A DNA stretch of 12,996 nucleotides from CAYINU01 sp964364855 (GTDB lineage Bacteria; Margulisbacteria; Marinamargulisbacteria; CAYINU01), in NCBI GenBank assembly GCA_964364855.1, contig CAYINU010000059.1, positions 1 through 12,996 on the forward strand. Direction: 5' to 3'. The notes under the pieces were generated by a model. It had not been told where the DNA came from and ran no database searches. It saw only the letters and a list, made by a program, of their open reading frames with translations. A program made the position numbers and the translations under genes. Shown here one piece after another: positions 7,135 through 12,996 of the stretch; position 1 is the first letter of the stretch; each line of letters opens with the position of its first letter.

Positions 7135-7412
7135 AAGGCCGCGTCCGCTGCCCCCGTTGACAGATTCCGATCCGATACGCCAAAGAACACCGTGCGCCAG
7201 CACAGCGGATCACCTGCCCGGCCTGTCAGGCCCAGCTGGAAGTGACCTATCAGACACCGCTTAGCAATCTGTTTCGCAAAGATGGGAAAACCACCTTTTT
7301 AGAGCGATATAACGCGATGTCCAATCGGGTCAGAACACAATTGTTTGTTCTGGTTGTCAGTTTGGTCATGTGTGTCCTATTTTTAGTACTGGGCCTGCTG
7401 CTACCGGCCTGA
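7131..7412 (+). CDS. Small zinc-ribbon protein with C-terminal membrane helix, in-frame UGA at codon 10
   Basis: Reading from the ATG that overlaps the mnmA stop gives 93 codons to TGA at 7410, interrupted only by TGA at 7158-7160. The N-terminal part has two knuckles, C7-P-R-(UGA10) and C29-P-A-C32. They sit in a pattern like other small zinc ribbons, with IRYAKEHRA between the knuckles and QAQLEV after the second. A basic linker follows, then about 25 hydrophobic residues (roughly 69-93, LFVLVVSLVM onward), which suggests a tail-anchored membrane protein with a cytosolic ribbon. UGA falls exactly where the fourth zinc ligand is expected, one base from a Cys codon. It could encode selenocysteine, be a recent nonsense mutation, or be a sequencing error. 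Tight spacing to mnmA and uppP supports a real operon gene. The nearest internal ATG (7317) would leave only the membrane part. Function unknown. Confidence 0.6.
7169..7211 (+). other. Hairpin downstream of the in-frame UGA, marginal SECIS candidate
   Basis: Eight bases after the UGA, GATCCG (7169-7174) can pair with CGGATC (7206-7211). Within it GTGC (7192-7195) pairs with GCAC (7200-7203) around the loop GCCA. Bacterial selenocysteine insertion elements sit inside the coding region just after UGA, with a G early in the apical loop. This hairpin has that G, but its upper stem is only four pairs, the internal loop is very lopsided and the apical loop is far from the UGA. I consider it weak. 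Confidence 0.2.
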
Positions 7413-7425
7413 AAGGACACGTTGC

Positions 7426-8214
7426 ATGTTGGCATGGATCCAGCCGGCCATTATCGGCTTTATCGAAGGCGTCACCGAATTTATCCCCATTTCTTCAACC
7501 GGCCATATGATCTTGGCCGAACATTTCCTGCAATTTTCCATTGATCAATTCCCGACTTTTGCAATCGCCATCCAATTGGGAGCCATTTTGGCTGTCGCTA
7601 CCGTCTATTGGACCTTTTTCAAAAAATGGCTTCGTCCCCGGCAGTGGCTGTCCAAAGAAAGCGGTCTGATTACCATCGCTTGTCTGCCTGCCCTGGCCCT
7701 GGGTTTTTTGGCGCATGATGTGATCAAGGGCTATCTTTTCGGGCCCATTACCGTGGCCGTGGGACTCTTGATAGGAGGGGTATTGATGGTGGGCGTGGAC
7801 CGGGTATTTGCCAAACGCGGCGGCGTGACTAAACTGGAAAATATGTCTTATAAGCAAGCACTGTCCGTCGGACTGGTGCAATGCCTATCCCTATGGCCTG
7901 GATTCAGTCGCTCCGCCTCTTCGATGATGGGGGGCATTATCGCCGGGGTCAGTTACGAAACCTCCGCTAATTTTTCCTTTATCATCGCCTTGCCGATCAT
8001 GGCCATTGCCGTCGCCTACGATTTGTCAAAATCCTGGAACACCCTCACCGCAGCCAATTTTCAGAATATCGCCATCGGGTTTATTGTAGCCTTTTTGGTG
8101 GCCACGTTGTCGATTGTGACGTTCTTGAGATTGCTCAAACGTTGGCACCTCGCACCGTTTGGCATTTACCGAGTGGCTCTGGCCATCGTTGTACTCTGGA
8201 CAGTGTTTGGCTAA
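7426..8214 (+). CDS. uppP: Undecaprenyl-diphosphatase UppP (BacA family)
   Basis: UppP removes a phosphate from undecaprenyl diphosphate, regenerating the lipid carrier for peptidoglycan and other envelope polymers. Its loss increases bacitracin sensitivity. The 262-residue protein is an integral membrane enzyme with many hydrophobic segments. Both signature motifs are present: EGVTEFIPISSTGHMIL at residues 14-30 with the glutamates and His27, and WPGFSRSASSMMGG with the PGxSRS core at 158-163. The ATG at 7426 has AAAGGA eight bases upstream. It lies 13 bases after the small zinc-ribbon gene and 21 bases before metX. The same envelope pathway uses the MurG homologue encoded divergently upstream, so the two flank mnmA. 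Confidence 0.95.
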   Translation: MLAWIQPAIIGFIEGVTEFIPISSTGHMILAEHFLQFSIDQFPTFAIAIQLGAILAVATVYWTFFKKWLRPRQWLSKESGLITIACLPALALGFLAHDVIKGYLFGPITVAVGLLIGGVLMVGVDRVFAKRGGVTKLENMSYKQALSVGLVQCLSLWPGFSRSASSMMGGIIAGVSYETSANFSFIIALPIMAIAVAYDLSKSWNTLTAANFQNIAIGFIVAFLVATLSIVTFLRLLKRWHLAPFGIYRVALAIVVLWTVFG

Positions 8215-8235
8215 ACTTGAGTCTGTGGTGGCGCA

Positions 8236-9348
8236 ATGAATATGGTCTCGACCCAGTACTTCCAGGGCTTTGCTCCGCCTGATGCGTTGCAGTTGGAAAG
8301 TGGCCAGCAACTGGGTCCCATTCAAATTGCGTATGAGACGTATGGCCGGCTAAACGAAGACCGCTCCAACGCCATATTGGTCTGCCATGCCCTGTCCGGC
8401 GACGCCCATGCGGCCGGTATCCACGCCGACGACCCCCGTTATATGGGATGGTGGGATACCCTTATCGGACCCAGGAAAGCCCTGGATACGAACCGATATT
8501 ACATCATTTGTTCCAACGTATTGGGCGGCTGCAAAGGATCAACGGGCCCCGGCACCCTTGACCCGCAAACCGGCACCCCATACGGACTGCGTTTTCCGGT
8601 TATTACCATCGGCGATATGGTGCGTGCGCAAAAAGCCCTCGTTGACCACCTGGGACTCTCGTCTTTAAAGCTGGTCATCGGAGGCTCGATGGGGGGAATG
8701 CAAGCCATGCAATGGGCCGTGTCCTACCCCGGGTTTGTCAAGGGATGCATGCCCATCGCAGCAACCGCCAGCCTGTCGACCCAAGCCCTGGCCTTTGACG
8801 CCGTGGGACGGCATGCCATCACGTCGGATCCGCATTGGAGCACGGGCAACTACTATGAAAAAACGACACCCGAAAAAGGATTGTCCATTGCCCGTATGAT
8901 CGGCCACATTACCTACTTGTCCGACGAATCGATGACCATTAAATTCGGCCGAAAGCTACAGGAAAAAACCGACTACGGTTACGATTTCACCACCGATTTT
9001 CAGATCGAAAGTTACCTCAAATACCAAGGCGACAAATTCGTCAATCGGTTTGATGCCAATAGTTATTTATATCTCACAAAAGCCATCAGCTACTTTGATC
9101 TCGCCAAGCAATATGGCACATTGGAAAATGCCTTTGAAAACGTGACCAGCCGATTTCTGGTGGTGGCCATCGACTCCGATTGGCTCTATCCGCCTCGGCA
9201 AAGTAAAGATGTGGCCAAGGCCCTCATGCGCATCGGAAAGACGGTTAGTTATGCCGAGCTGCATTCGGCGTACGGACACGATGCTTTTTTGATCCCGAAT
9301 CCTGAACTCGATGCCTTGGTTGAGAATTTTTTATATGCATTGGACTAA
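8236..9348 (+). CDS. metX: Homoserine O-acyltransferase MetX
   Basis: MetX activates homoserine by O-acylation for methionine synthesis, using acetyl-CoA or succinyl-CoA depending on the member. The 370-residue protein is an alpha/beta-hydrolase fold enzyme. The catalytic triad is visible as S151 in GGSMGGMQ, D315 in DSDWLYPP and H348 in YGHDAF. The family blocks YETYGRLN, CHALSGDAHAAG, GWWD and NVLGGCKGSTGP are intact. I cannot decide the acyl donor by eye. In proteobacteria the annotation is often acetyltransferase, although many MetX proteins paired with MetW use succinyl-CoA. The ATG at 8236 is preceded by GTGGTGG; a second ATG two codons on is possible. It is directly followed by metW, a conserved pair. 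Confidence 0.95.
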   Translation: MNMVSTQYFQGFAPPDALQLESGQQLGPIQIAYETYGRLNEDRSNAILVCHALSGDAHAAGIHADDPRYMGWWDTLIGPRKALDTNRYYIICSNVLGGCKGSTGPGTLDPQTGTPYGLRFPVITIGDMVRAQKALVDHLGLSSLKLVIGGSMGGMQAMQWAVSYPGFVKGCMPIAATASLSTQALAFDAVGRHAITSDPHWSTGNYYEKTTPEKGLSIARMIGHITYLSDESMTIKFGRKLQEKTDYGYDFTTDFQIESYLKYQGDKFVNRFDANSYLYLTKAISYFDLAKQYGTLENAFENVTSRFLVVAIDSDWLYPPRQSKDVAKALMRIGKTVSYAELHSAYGHDAFLIPNPELDALVENFLYALD

Positions 9349-9350
9349 TC

Positions 9351-9965
9351 ATGGCCATTGACCAACGGTACTTCCGTAAAATCATTACGCTGGTCGCCCC
9401 CGGTAGTCGGGTGTTGGACTTGGGATGCGGAGATGGTCAGCTGCTGGAACTGCTCGCCAAAACCAAACAAGTCCAAGGATATGGCATCGAAATCGATTCG
9501 GAAGCCGTCGCGGCGTGCGTACGGCACGGCATTTCGGTTTTCCAGGGCAACATCGATGCGGGCTTAGCGGGAATTTCGGACCGGACCTATGACTATGTTA
9601 TTTTGTCCCAGACCCTCCAGCAAGTCCGCAAGCCACAATACGTCCTTTCCGAAATGTTGCGCGTGGGTCGCCGGGCCATCGTGACATTTCCCAATTTTGC
9701 CAATTGGAAAAGTCGACTCCAAATCCTTTTCGGAAAGGCACCCAGCACCCGCAGCCTCCCCTATCAGTGGTACGACACCCCCAATATCCGCGTCATCACC
9801 ATCGCGGACTTTAAAGCCATGTGCGCCAAAGAAGGCATCCGCATCGCCGCGGAAATCCCCGTGTTTCACCATCCCCTCTTTTTGGGCCGTGTTCCCCGCC
9901 GCTGGGGAAACTTGATTGCGGATGAGGCGATTTTTCTGCTAGAAAAAACCCCTACCCCTGCGTAG
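9351..9965 (+). CDS. metW: Methionine biosynthesis protein MetW
   Basis: MetW is a Rossmann-fold methyltransferase-like protein that accompanies MetX in many proteobacteria. It is needed for, or supports, MetX activity, although its own reaction is poorly defined. The 204-residue protein shows the SAM-binding loop VLDLGCGDGQ (21-30), the acidic residue ending strand 2 in GIEID, LSQTLQQV, and the MetW-typical stretch TFPNFANWKSRLQILFGK followed by LPYQWYDTPNIR. The start lies two bases after the metX TAA, so translation is probably coupled. Its last 14 bases overlap the 3' end of the convergent repeat-protein gene, which leaves no room for a conventional terminator between them. Confidence 0.93.
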   Translation: MAIDQRYFRKIITLVAPGSRVLDLGCGDGQLLELLAKTKQVQGYGIEIDSEAVAACVRHGISVFQGNIDAGLAGISDRTYDYVILSQTLQQVRKPQYVLSEMLRVGRRAIVTFPNFANWKSRLQILFGKAPSTRSLPYQWYDTPNIRVITIADFKAMCAKEGIRIAAEIPVFHHPLFLGRVPRRWGNLIADEAIFLLEKTPTPA

Positions 9966-11664
9966 CTCCCGCCGCTGCTTCTGCCTGAGTATCTTGTAAC
10001 AACCTATATACCCTCATCGCAGCGCTGGGTATGTCGTCCGCGGCAACAACTTTACTGAGACCCTGCATAAAACTCTGTTTTCGGGCACATGCTGGCCTTA
10101 TGTAACGAGAAGGGGGAGGAAAAGTATCTCTTTCAAAAAAGGTGGCTAGGGCGTCTAAAACGGGCTCCGCGAATGGTTGAGACAGAACCGGTGTCAAACC
10201 ATCAACAAGATTCTCAAATTGAGTTTGATCATCTGATGTAGCCTGGGCAAATCGAGCCCTTTCATCGAGCATAAAAGTCAGTACCTCTGCTACCTGACTG
10301 GAAATCGGTTTGGGACAGATCATCATGCGTGCAATATCCCCAATACACTCCCTAAAAAGCCTGGTTTCACCCTCTGGAAACGAGGGCGACTGAATCAGCT
10401 TAAAAAGCAGAGAAAACCCCTGGATTGCGAGAGGTTGGTGCTCCGAAAACGCATCCACCATGGTATACTGCTGGCCTTTCAAGATGTCGGAAAGCCGAAG
10501 TGCGAATTGCGGACGCTTCACGAGGTGGAGAGCAAAGTCAGGATGCTGCTGTACCACCCGCTCCAACACACGCATCGCAAGATCGAGAATCTCCCATGAC
10601 GTATAGGCCATGAGCCCTACCAACACATCCACCGTCTGACATAGTGTCGAAATATCAGCCTTCGCTTCAACAAAATCATTGAATGCTTGAGATAGAACCT
10701 GTGTCAAACCATCAACAAGATTCTCAGATTGAGTTGGAGAATCTGGCGTAGCCTGGTATCGAGCCCTTTCATTGAACATGAAAGCCAGTACCTCTGCTAC
10801 CTGAGTGGAAATATCCCCAACTTCTGGAGAGGTTGCTGAGACAACCACATCGTAAACAATGTTGCTCAAATCCGCCGTTCTGTCAGCAAAGCACTTCCGG
10901 AAAGAAGCATCCTTGGCTAGCAGATAAAGCATCGCTCTGCTGAGTTTCACCTTATCCTCGTCAGTTGCGTCAGATTTGCACTGTAATAGGCATGTAGCCA
11001 CATTCAGAGCCCCCAACCGAGCCACCACGCAACGGAGCAGCGCTTGGTTTTTCTGCGAAACTAAGGTGAGTAAAAGCGGGGTCAAGTTAGCCAGCTGAGT
11101 GGGTCGCATAAAAAAATCGTGCCCCATTTCCTCCATATGCTGCTCAATGTCGGTCATGATTTGTATTGCAAGATCTCGTTCCTCGGAAGAAGCGCTTTCC
11201 CAGTCCCATACCAGCACATTGGAAAGTCCGCGACGGCATGTTCTTTCACAAGACCCCACAAAGTTACGGTCCTTTACCAAGGCCGCCATTACCTTCAATG
11301 CGGCCACTCTTGTTTCGCCATCCGGGCTCTCCGCCAGACTTATCAGCGCAGCTGAAAATCCCCTCTGCAGGCTCAATTGATCGCAAATCCACTGCTCTCT
11401 CACCAGCCCCGCAACGGCCTGAGCAAACAGGCGGCGCAGCTGGGCATTACCCCCTTTGAACATCTCAGAGCGAGAGAGACTGACCAACGACCCCATTACT
11501 CCATAATTGCGGTAAAGATCTTTGCAAAAAGTAGCGTTTCCCGCATGGGTTGCGATTTCCAGAAGCGCACCTTTTACGGCCTTAATCTCACCCGAATTCA
11601 ACGCTTTTCCGATCTCCGGTAACGGCCGATAAGCAGGAATAGCAGTTATTTTTTTGGCAGTCAT
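9952..11664 (-). CDS. HEAT/ARM-like alpha-helical repeat protein with internal duplication
   Basis: This 570-residue protein is not recognised as a named family. It is built almost entirely of amphipathic helix pairs with the rhythm of HEAT or armadillo repeats, for example GFSAALISLAESPDGETRV followed by AALKVMAALV, and NLTPLLLTLVSQKNQALLR. I see no signal peptide, membrane segment or catalytic motif. Two segments of about 44 residues, near 285-328 and 454-498, are close copies; both contain QVAEVL, ERAR and ENLVDGLT. Such scaffolds bind proteins. In host-associated bacteria they are often secreted effectors or host-mimic proteins, but nothing here proves secretion. The ATG at 11662-11664 has no clear ribosome binding site. 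The gene is alone on its strand between metW and menB. By eye its codon usage is less G/C-rich at third positions than its neighbours, which may mean transfer. Confidence 0.8.
   Translation of the reverse strand: MTAKKITAIPAYRPLPEIGKALNSGEIKAVKGALLEIATHAGNATFCKDLYRNYGVMGSLVSLSRSEMFKGGNAQLRRLFAQAVAGLVREQWICDQLSLQRGFSAALISLAESPDGETRVAALKVMAALVKDRNFVGSCERTCRRGLSNVLVWDWESASSEERDLAIQIMTDIEQHMEEMGHDFFMRPTQLANLTPLLLTLVSQKNQALLRCVVARLGALNVATCLLQCKSDATDEDKVKLSRAMLYLLAKDASFRKCFADRTADLSNIVYDVVVSATSPEVGDISTQVAEVLAFMFNERARYQATPDSPTQSENLVDGLTQVLSQAFNDFVEAKADISTLCQTVDVLVGLMAYTSWEILDLAMRVLERVVQQHPDFALHLVKRPQFALRLSDILKGQQYTMVDAFSEHQPLAIQGFSLLFKLIQSPSFPEGETRLFRECIGDIARMMICPKPISSQVAEVLTFMLDERARFAQATSDDQTQFENLVDGLTPVLSQPFAEPVLDALATFFERDTFPPPSRYIRPACARKQSFMQGLSKVVAADDIPSAAMRVYRLLQDTQAEAAAGATQG
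10171..10305. repeat. Intragenic repeat, copy A
   Basis: About 135 bases inside the repeat-protein gene match 10681-10812 in direct orientation. By eye there are about 15 mismatches and one 3-base gap, which keeps the frame. It encodes residues around 454-498. The closeness at DNA level, not only at protein level, suggests a recent duplication or gene conversion. Confidence 0.85.
10681..10812. repeat. Intragenic repeat, copy B
   Basis: This is the partner of the copy at 10171-10305, encoding residues around 285-328. The match stops sharply after GGAAAT, the last six bases shared by both copies, and the flanking parts of the gene look unrelated at DNA level. The two copies lie about 375 bases apart in direct orientation. 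Confidence 0.85.
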
Positions 11665-11709
11665 AAAGATTATCGGACATTAACAGATATCCGTTTCATC
11701 GCATAACAA

Positions 11710-11739
11710 TTGAGCAATCCCCCTCTTTTCCCGTACAAT
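11710..11739 (+). promoter_or_regulatory. Sigma-70-type promoter of menBA
   Basis: TTGAGC at 11710-11715 (four of six -35 positions) is followed by an 18-base spacer and TACAAT at 11734-11739 (five of six -10 positions). Transcription would start near 11746, leaving a short leader of about 25 bases with GAGG five bases before the menB ATG. The divergent repeat-protein gene starts 46 bases to the left. Confidence 0.6.
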
Positions 11740-11769
11740 AGTCACAACGTTGCGAAAAGTGAGGCAGAG

Positions 11770-12603
11770 ATGACAACACGGACCCAGGCTGCCAATTGGA
11801 AAACGGCCAAAACGTGTACCGATATTTTGTACGAAAAAGCCGAGGGCATGGCCAAGATCACGATCAACCGGCCTCGCGTGCACAATGCCTTTCGGCCTCA
11901 AACCGTCCATCAAATGATGGACGCACTCCATGACGCCCGCATGGACAACCAGATCGGCGTGATTATTTTGACCGGCGCAGGCACCAAGGCCTTTTGCTCC
12001 GGCGGGGATCAGAAAATCCGCGGTCATGCCGGATACCGGGATGACGACGGGGTACACCACCTCAATGTATTGGAATTCCAACGCCAAATCCGCACCTGTC
12101 CCAAGCCTGTCATTGCCATGGTCTCAGGTTACGCGATCGGTGGCGGGCATGTCCTGCATATGGTGTGCGACCTGACGATCGCGGCAGACAACGCCATTTT
12201 CGGTCAAACCGGCCCCAAGGTTGGCTCGTTTGACGGGGGCTTTGGTGCCAGCTATATGGCCCGCATCATTGGTCAGAAAAAAGCCCGGGAGCTGTGGTTT
12301 TTGTGCCGTCAATATGACGCCCAACAGGCGTTAGAGATGGGCCTGGTCAACACCGTCGTGCCACTCGACCAATTGGAATCCGAAACCGTGCAATGGTGTA
12401 AAGAAATTCTGGAAAAATCTCCTCTGGCCATCCGATGCCTAAAAGCCGCCCTAAACGCCGATTGTGATGGCCAAACCGGCCTCCAAGAACTGGCTGGTAA
12501 CGCCACCATGCTGTATTACATGAGCGAAGAAGGCCAAGAAGGCCGCGATGCCTTTGTGCAAAAGCGCAAGCCCAACTTCGGCAAATTCACCCGCCATCCC
12601 TGA
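11770..12603 (+). CDS. menB: 1,4-dihydroxy-2-naphthoyl-CoA synthase MenB
   Basis: MenB closes the naphthoate ring of o-succinylbenzoyl-CoA to give 1,4-dihydroxy-2-naphthoyl-CoA in menaquinone synthesis. The 277-residue crotonase-fold protein has the oxyanion-hole segment FCSGGDQKIRG (around 76-85), GYAIGGGHVL, and the MenB-specific QTGPKVGSFDGGFG (146-159). The QTG form matches the bicarbonate-dependent class exemplified by E. coli, in which a glycine replaces the aspartate of the mycobacterial type. The C-terminus GRDAFVQKRKPNF is also typical. I chose the ATG at 11770 because GAGG lies five bases before it and the length fits the family. The frame is open back to 11710, but that stretch contains the promoter. 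Its TGA shares a base with the menA ATG. Confidence 0.95.
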   Translation: MTTRTQAANWKTAKTCTDILYEKAEGMAKITINRPRVHNAFRPQTVHQMMDALHDARMDNQIGVIILTGAGTKAFCSGGDQKIRGHAGYRDDDGVHHLNVLEFQRQIRTCPKPVIAMVSGYAIGGGHVLHMVCDLTIAADNAIFGQTGPKVGSFDGGFGASYMARIIGQKKARELWFLCRQYDAQQALEMGLVNTVVPLDQLESETVQWCKEILEKSPLAIRCLKAALNADCDGQTGLQELAGNATMLYYMSEEGQEGRDAFVQKRKPNFGKFTRHP

Positions 12604-12996
12604 TGTCCAGTCTATCCATTTGGTTTCAGGCAGCTCGCCCCAAAACCCTATGGGTGAGCGTCGCCCCGGTGGTGATGGGCGGCGCTTTGGCCTATCGCCA
12701 TACCTATACCATCGGATGGCCCGTTCTGGTCGCGTTACTCTGTGCCATACTGATCCAGATCGGTACTAACCTGGCCAACGATTATTTTGATTTCATTAAA
12801 GGTGGAGACACGCCTGCTCGACTGGGTCCCACACGCGCCACCCAGGCTGGCCTCATCAGCCCTACTGCCATGCGCAACGCTTTTGTCAGCTGTTTTGTAT
12901 TGGCAGTGGTACTGGGCTTCAGCCTGGTCATTCGGGGTGGGTGGCCGATCGTGCTGGTCGGTGTGTTGTCCGTGGCCGCCGGGATTGCCTATACCG
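12603..12996 (+). CDS. menA: 1,4-dihydroxy-2-naphthoate polyprenyltransferase MenA, N-terminal part (runs off window)
   Basis: MenA attaches the polyprenyl chain to 1,4-dihydroxy-2-naphthoate at the membrane, the step before the final methylation to menaquinone. About 131 residues are visible. The start WFQAARPKTL and the aspartate-rich prenyl-diphosphate site NLANDYFDFIKGGD are characteristic of MenA within the UbiA superfamily. They are followed by a GPTRATQAGLISP segment. Several hydrophobic helices are seen around residues 18-30, 40-56, 93-107 and 112-129. The ATG overlaps the menB stop by one base (TGATG), which implies co-translation with menB. The remainder of the gene lies beyond the right edge. 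Confidence 0.93.
   Translation, partial: MSSLSIWFQAARPKTLWVSVAPVVMGGALAYRHTYTIGWPVLVALLCAILIQIGTNLANDYFDFIKGGDTPARLGPTRATQAGLISPTAMRNAFVSCFVLAVVLGFSLVIRGGWPIVLVGVLSVAAGIAYT

Noticed and set aside
11710..11769. N-terminal extension of MenB from the TTG at 11710
   Set aside because: The stretch holds the -35 and -10 elements, and the ATG at 11770 has a good ribosome binding site and gives the normal family length.
11680..12087. Minus-strand ORF of 135 codons over the menB 5' region
   Set aside because: It is a shadow of menB, covers the menB promoter, and has no ribosome binding site or family resemblance.

Overview
The window is a densely packed bacterial chromosome segment. Most genes abut or overlap by a few bases. 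The gene set points to a proteobacterium, most likely a gammaproteobacterium: an arginine succinyltransferase cluster (astA-astD-astB), a metX-metW pair, and menB-menA for menaquinone. Two genes look out of place for that group. The MurG homologue and MnmA both carry motifs I associate with Firmicutes-type family members. A long alpha-helical repeat protein of eukaryote-like style hints at a host-associated relative, but I cannot name the genus.

Layout, left to right. (1) 3-617, plus: the C-terminal part of the ribosome-associated GTPase HflX, cut by the window edge. (2) 614-4675, minus: a catabolic block transcribed astA, astD, astB with overlapping junctions, followed by a small ribbon-helix-helix antitoxin-like gene without a visible toxin. 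(3) 4734-5813, minus: a MurG-type GlcNAc transferase. (4) 5814-6048: the longest non-coding stretch, containing a nested, potentially switching RNA fold next to the TTG start of mnmA. (5) 6049-9965, plus: mnmA, a small zinc-ribbon/membrane protein with an in-frame UGA, uppP, metX and metW, all tightly spaced. (6) 9952-11664, minus: a 570-residue HEAT/ARM-like protein with an internal duplication. (7) 11770-12996, plus: menB and the start of menA, behind a good sigma-70-type promoter.

How the genes work together. AstA, AstD and AstB carry out steps 1, 4 and 2 of the pathway that converts arginine to glutamate. AstC and AstE are not here and must be supplied elsewhere. MurG and UppP both act on the undecaprenyl carrier cycle of peptidoglycan synthesis. 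MetX and MetW belong to methionine synthesis. MenB and MenA are successive late steps of menaquinone synthesis. HflX and MnmA serve the ribosome and tRNA.

The most unusual object is the gene at 7131-7412. Its start overlaps the mnmA stop (ATGA). It reads through a two-knuckle zinc ribbon and a C-terminal membrane helix, with UGA exactly where the second cysteine of the first CxxC knuckle should be. It is either a selenoprotein, a freshly broken gene or a sequencing error. The next most interesting element is the mnmA leader, where two mutually exclusive pairings would expose or hide the ribosome binding site.
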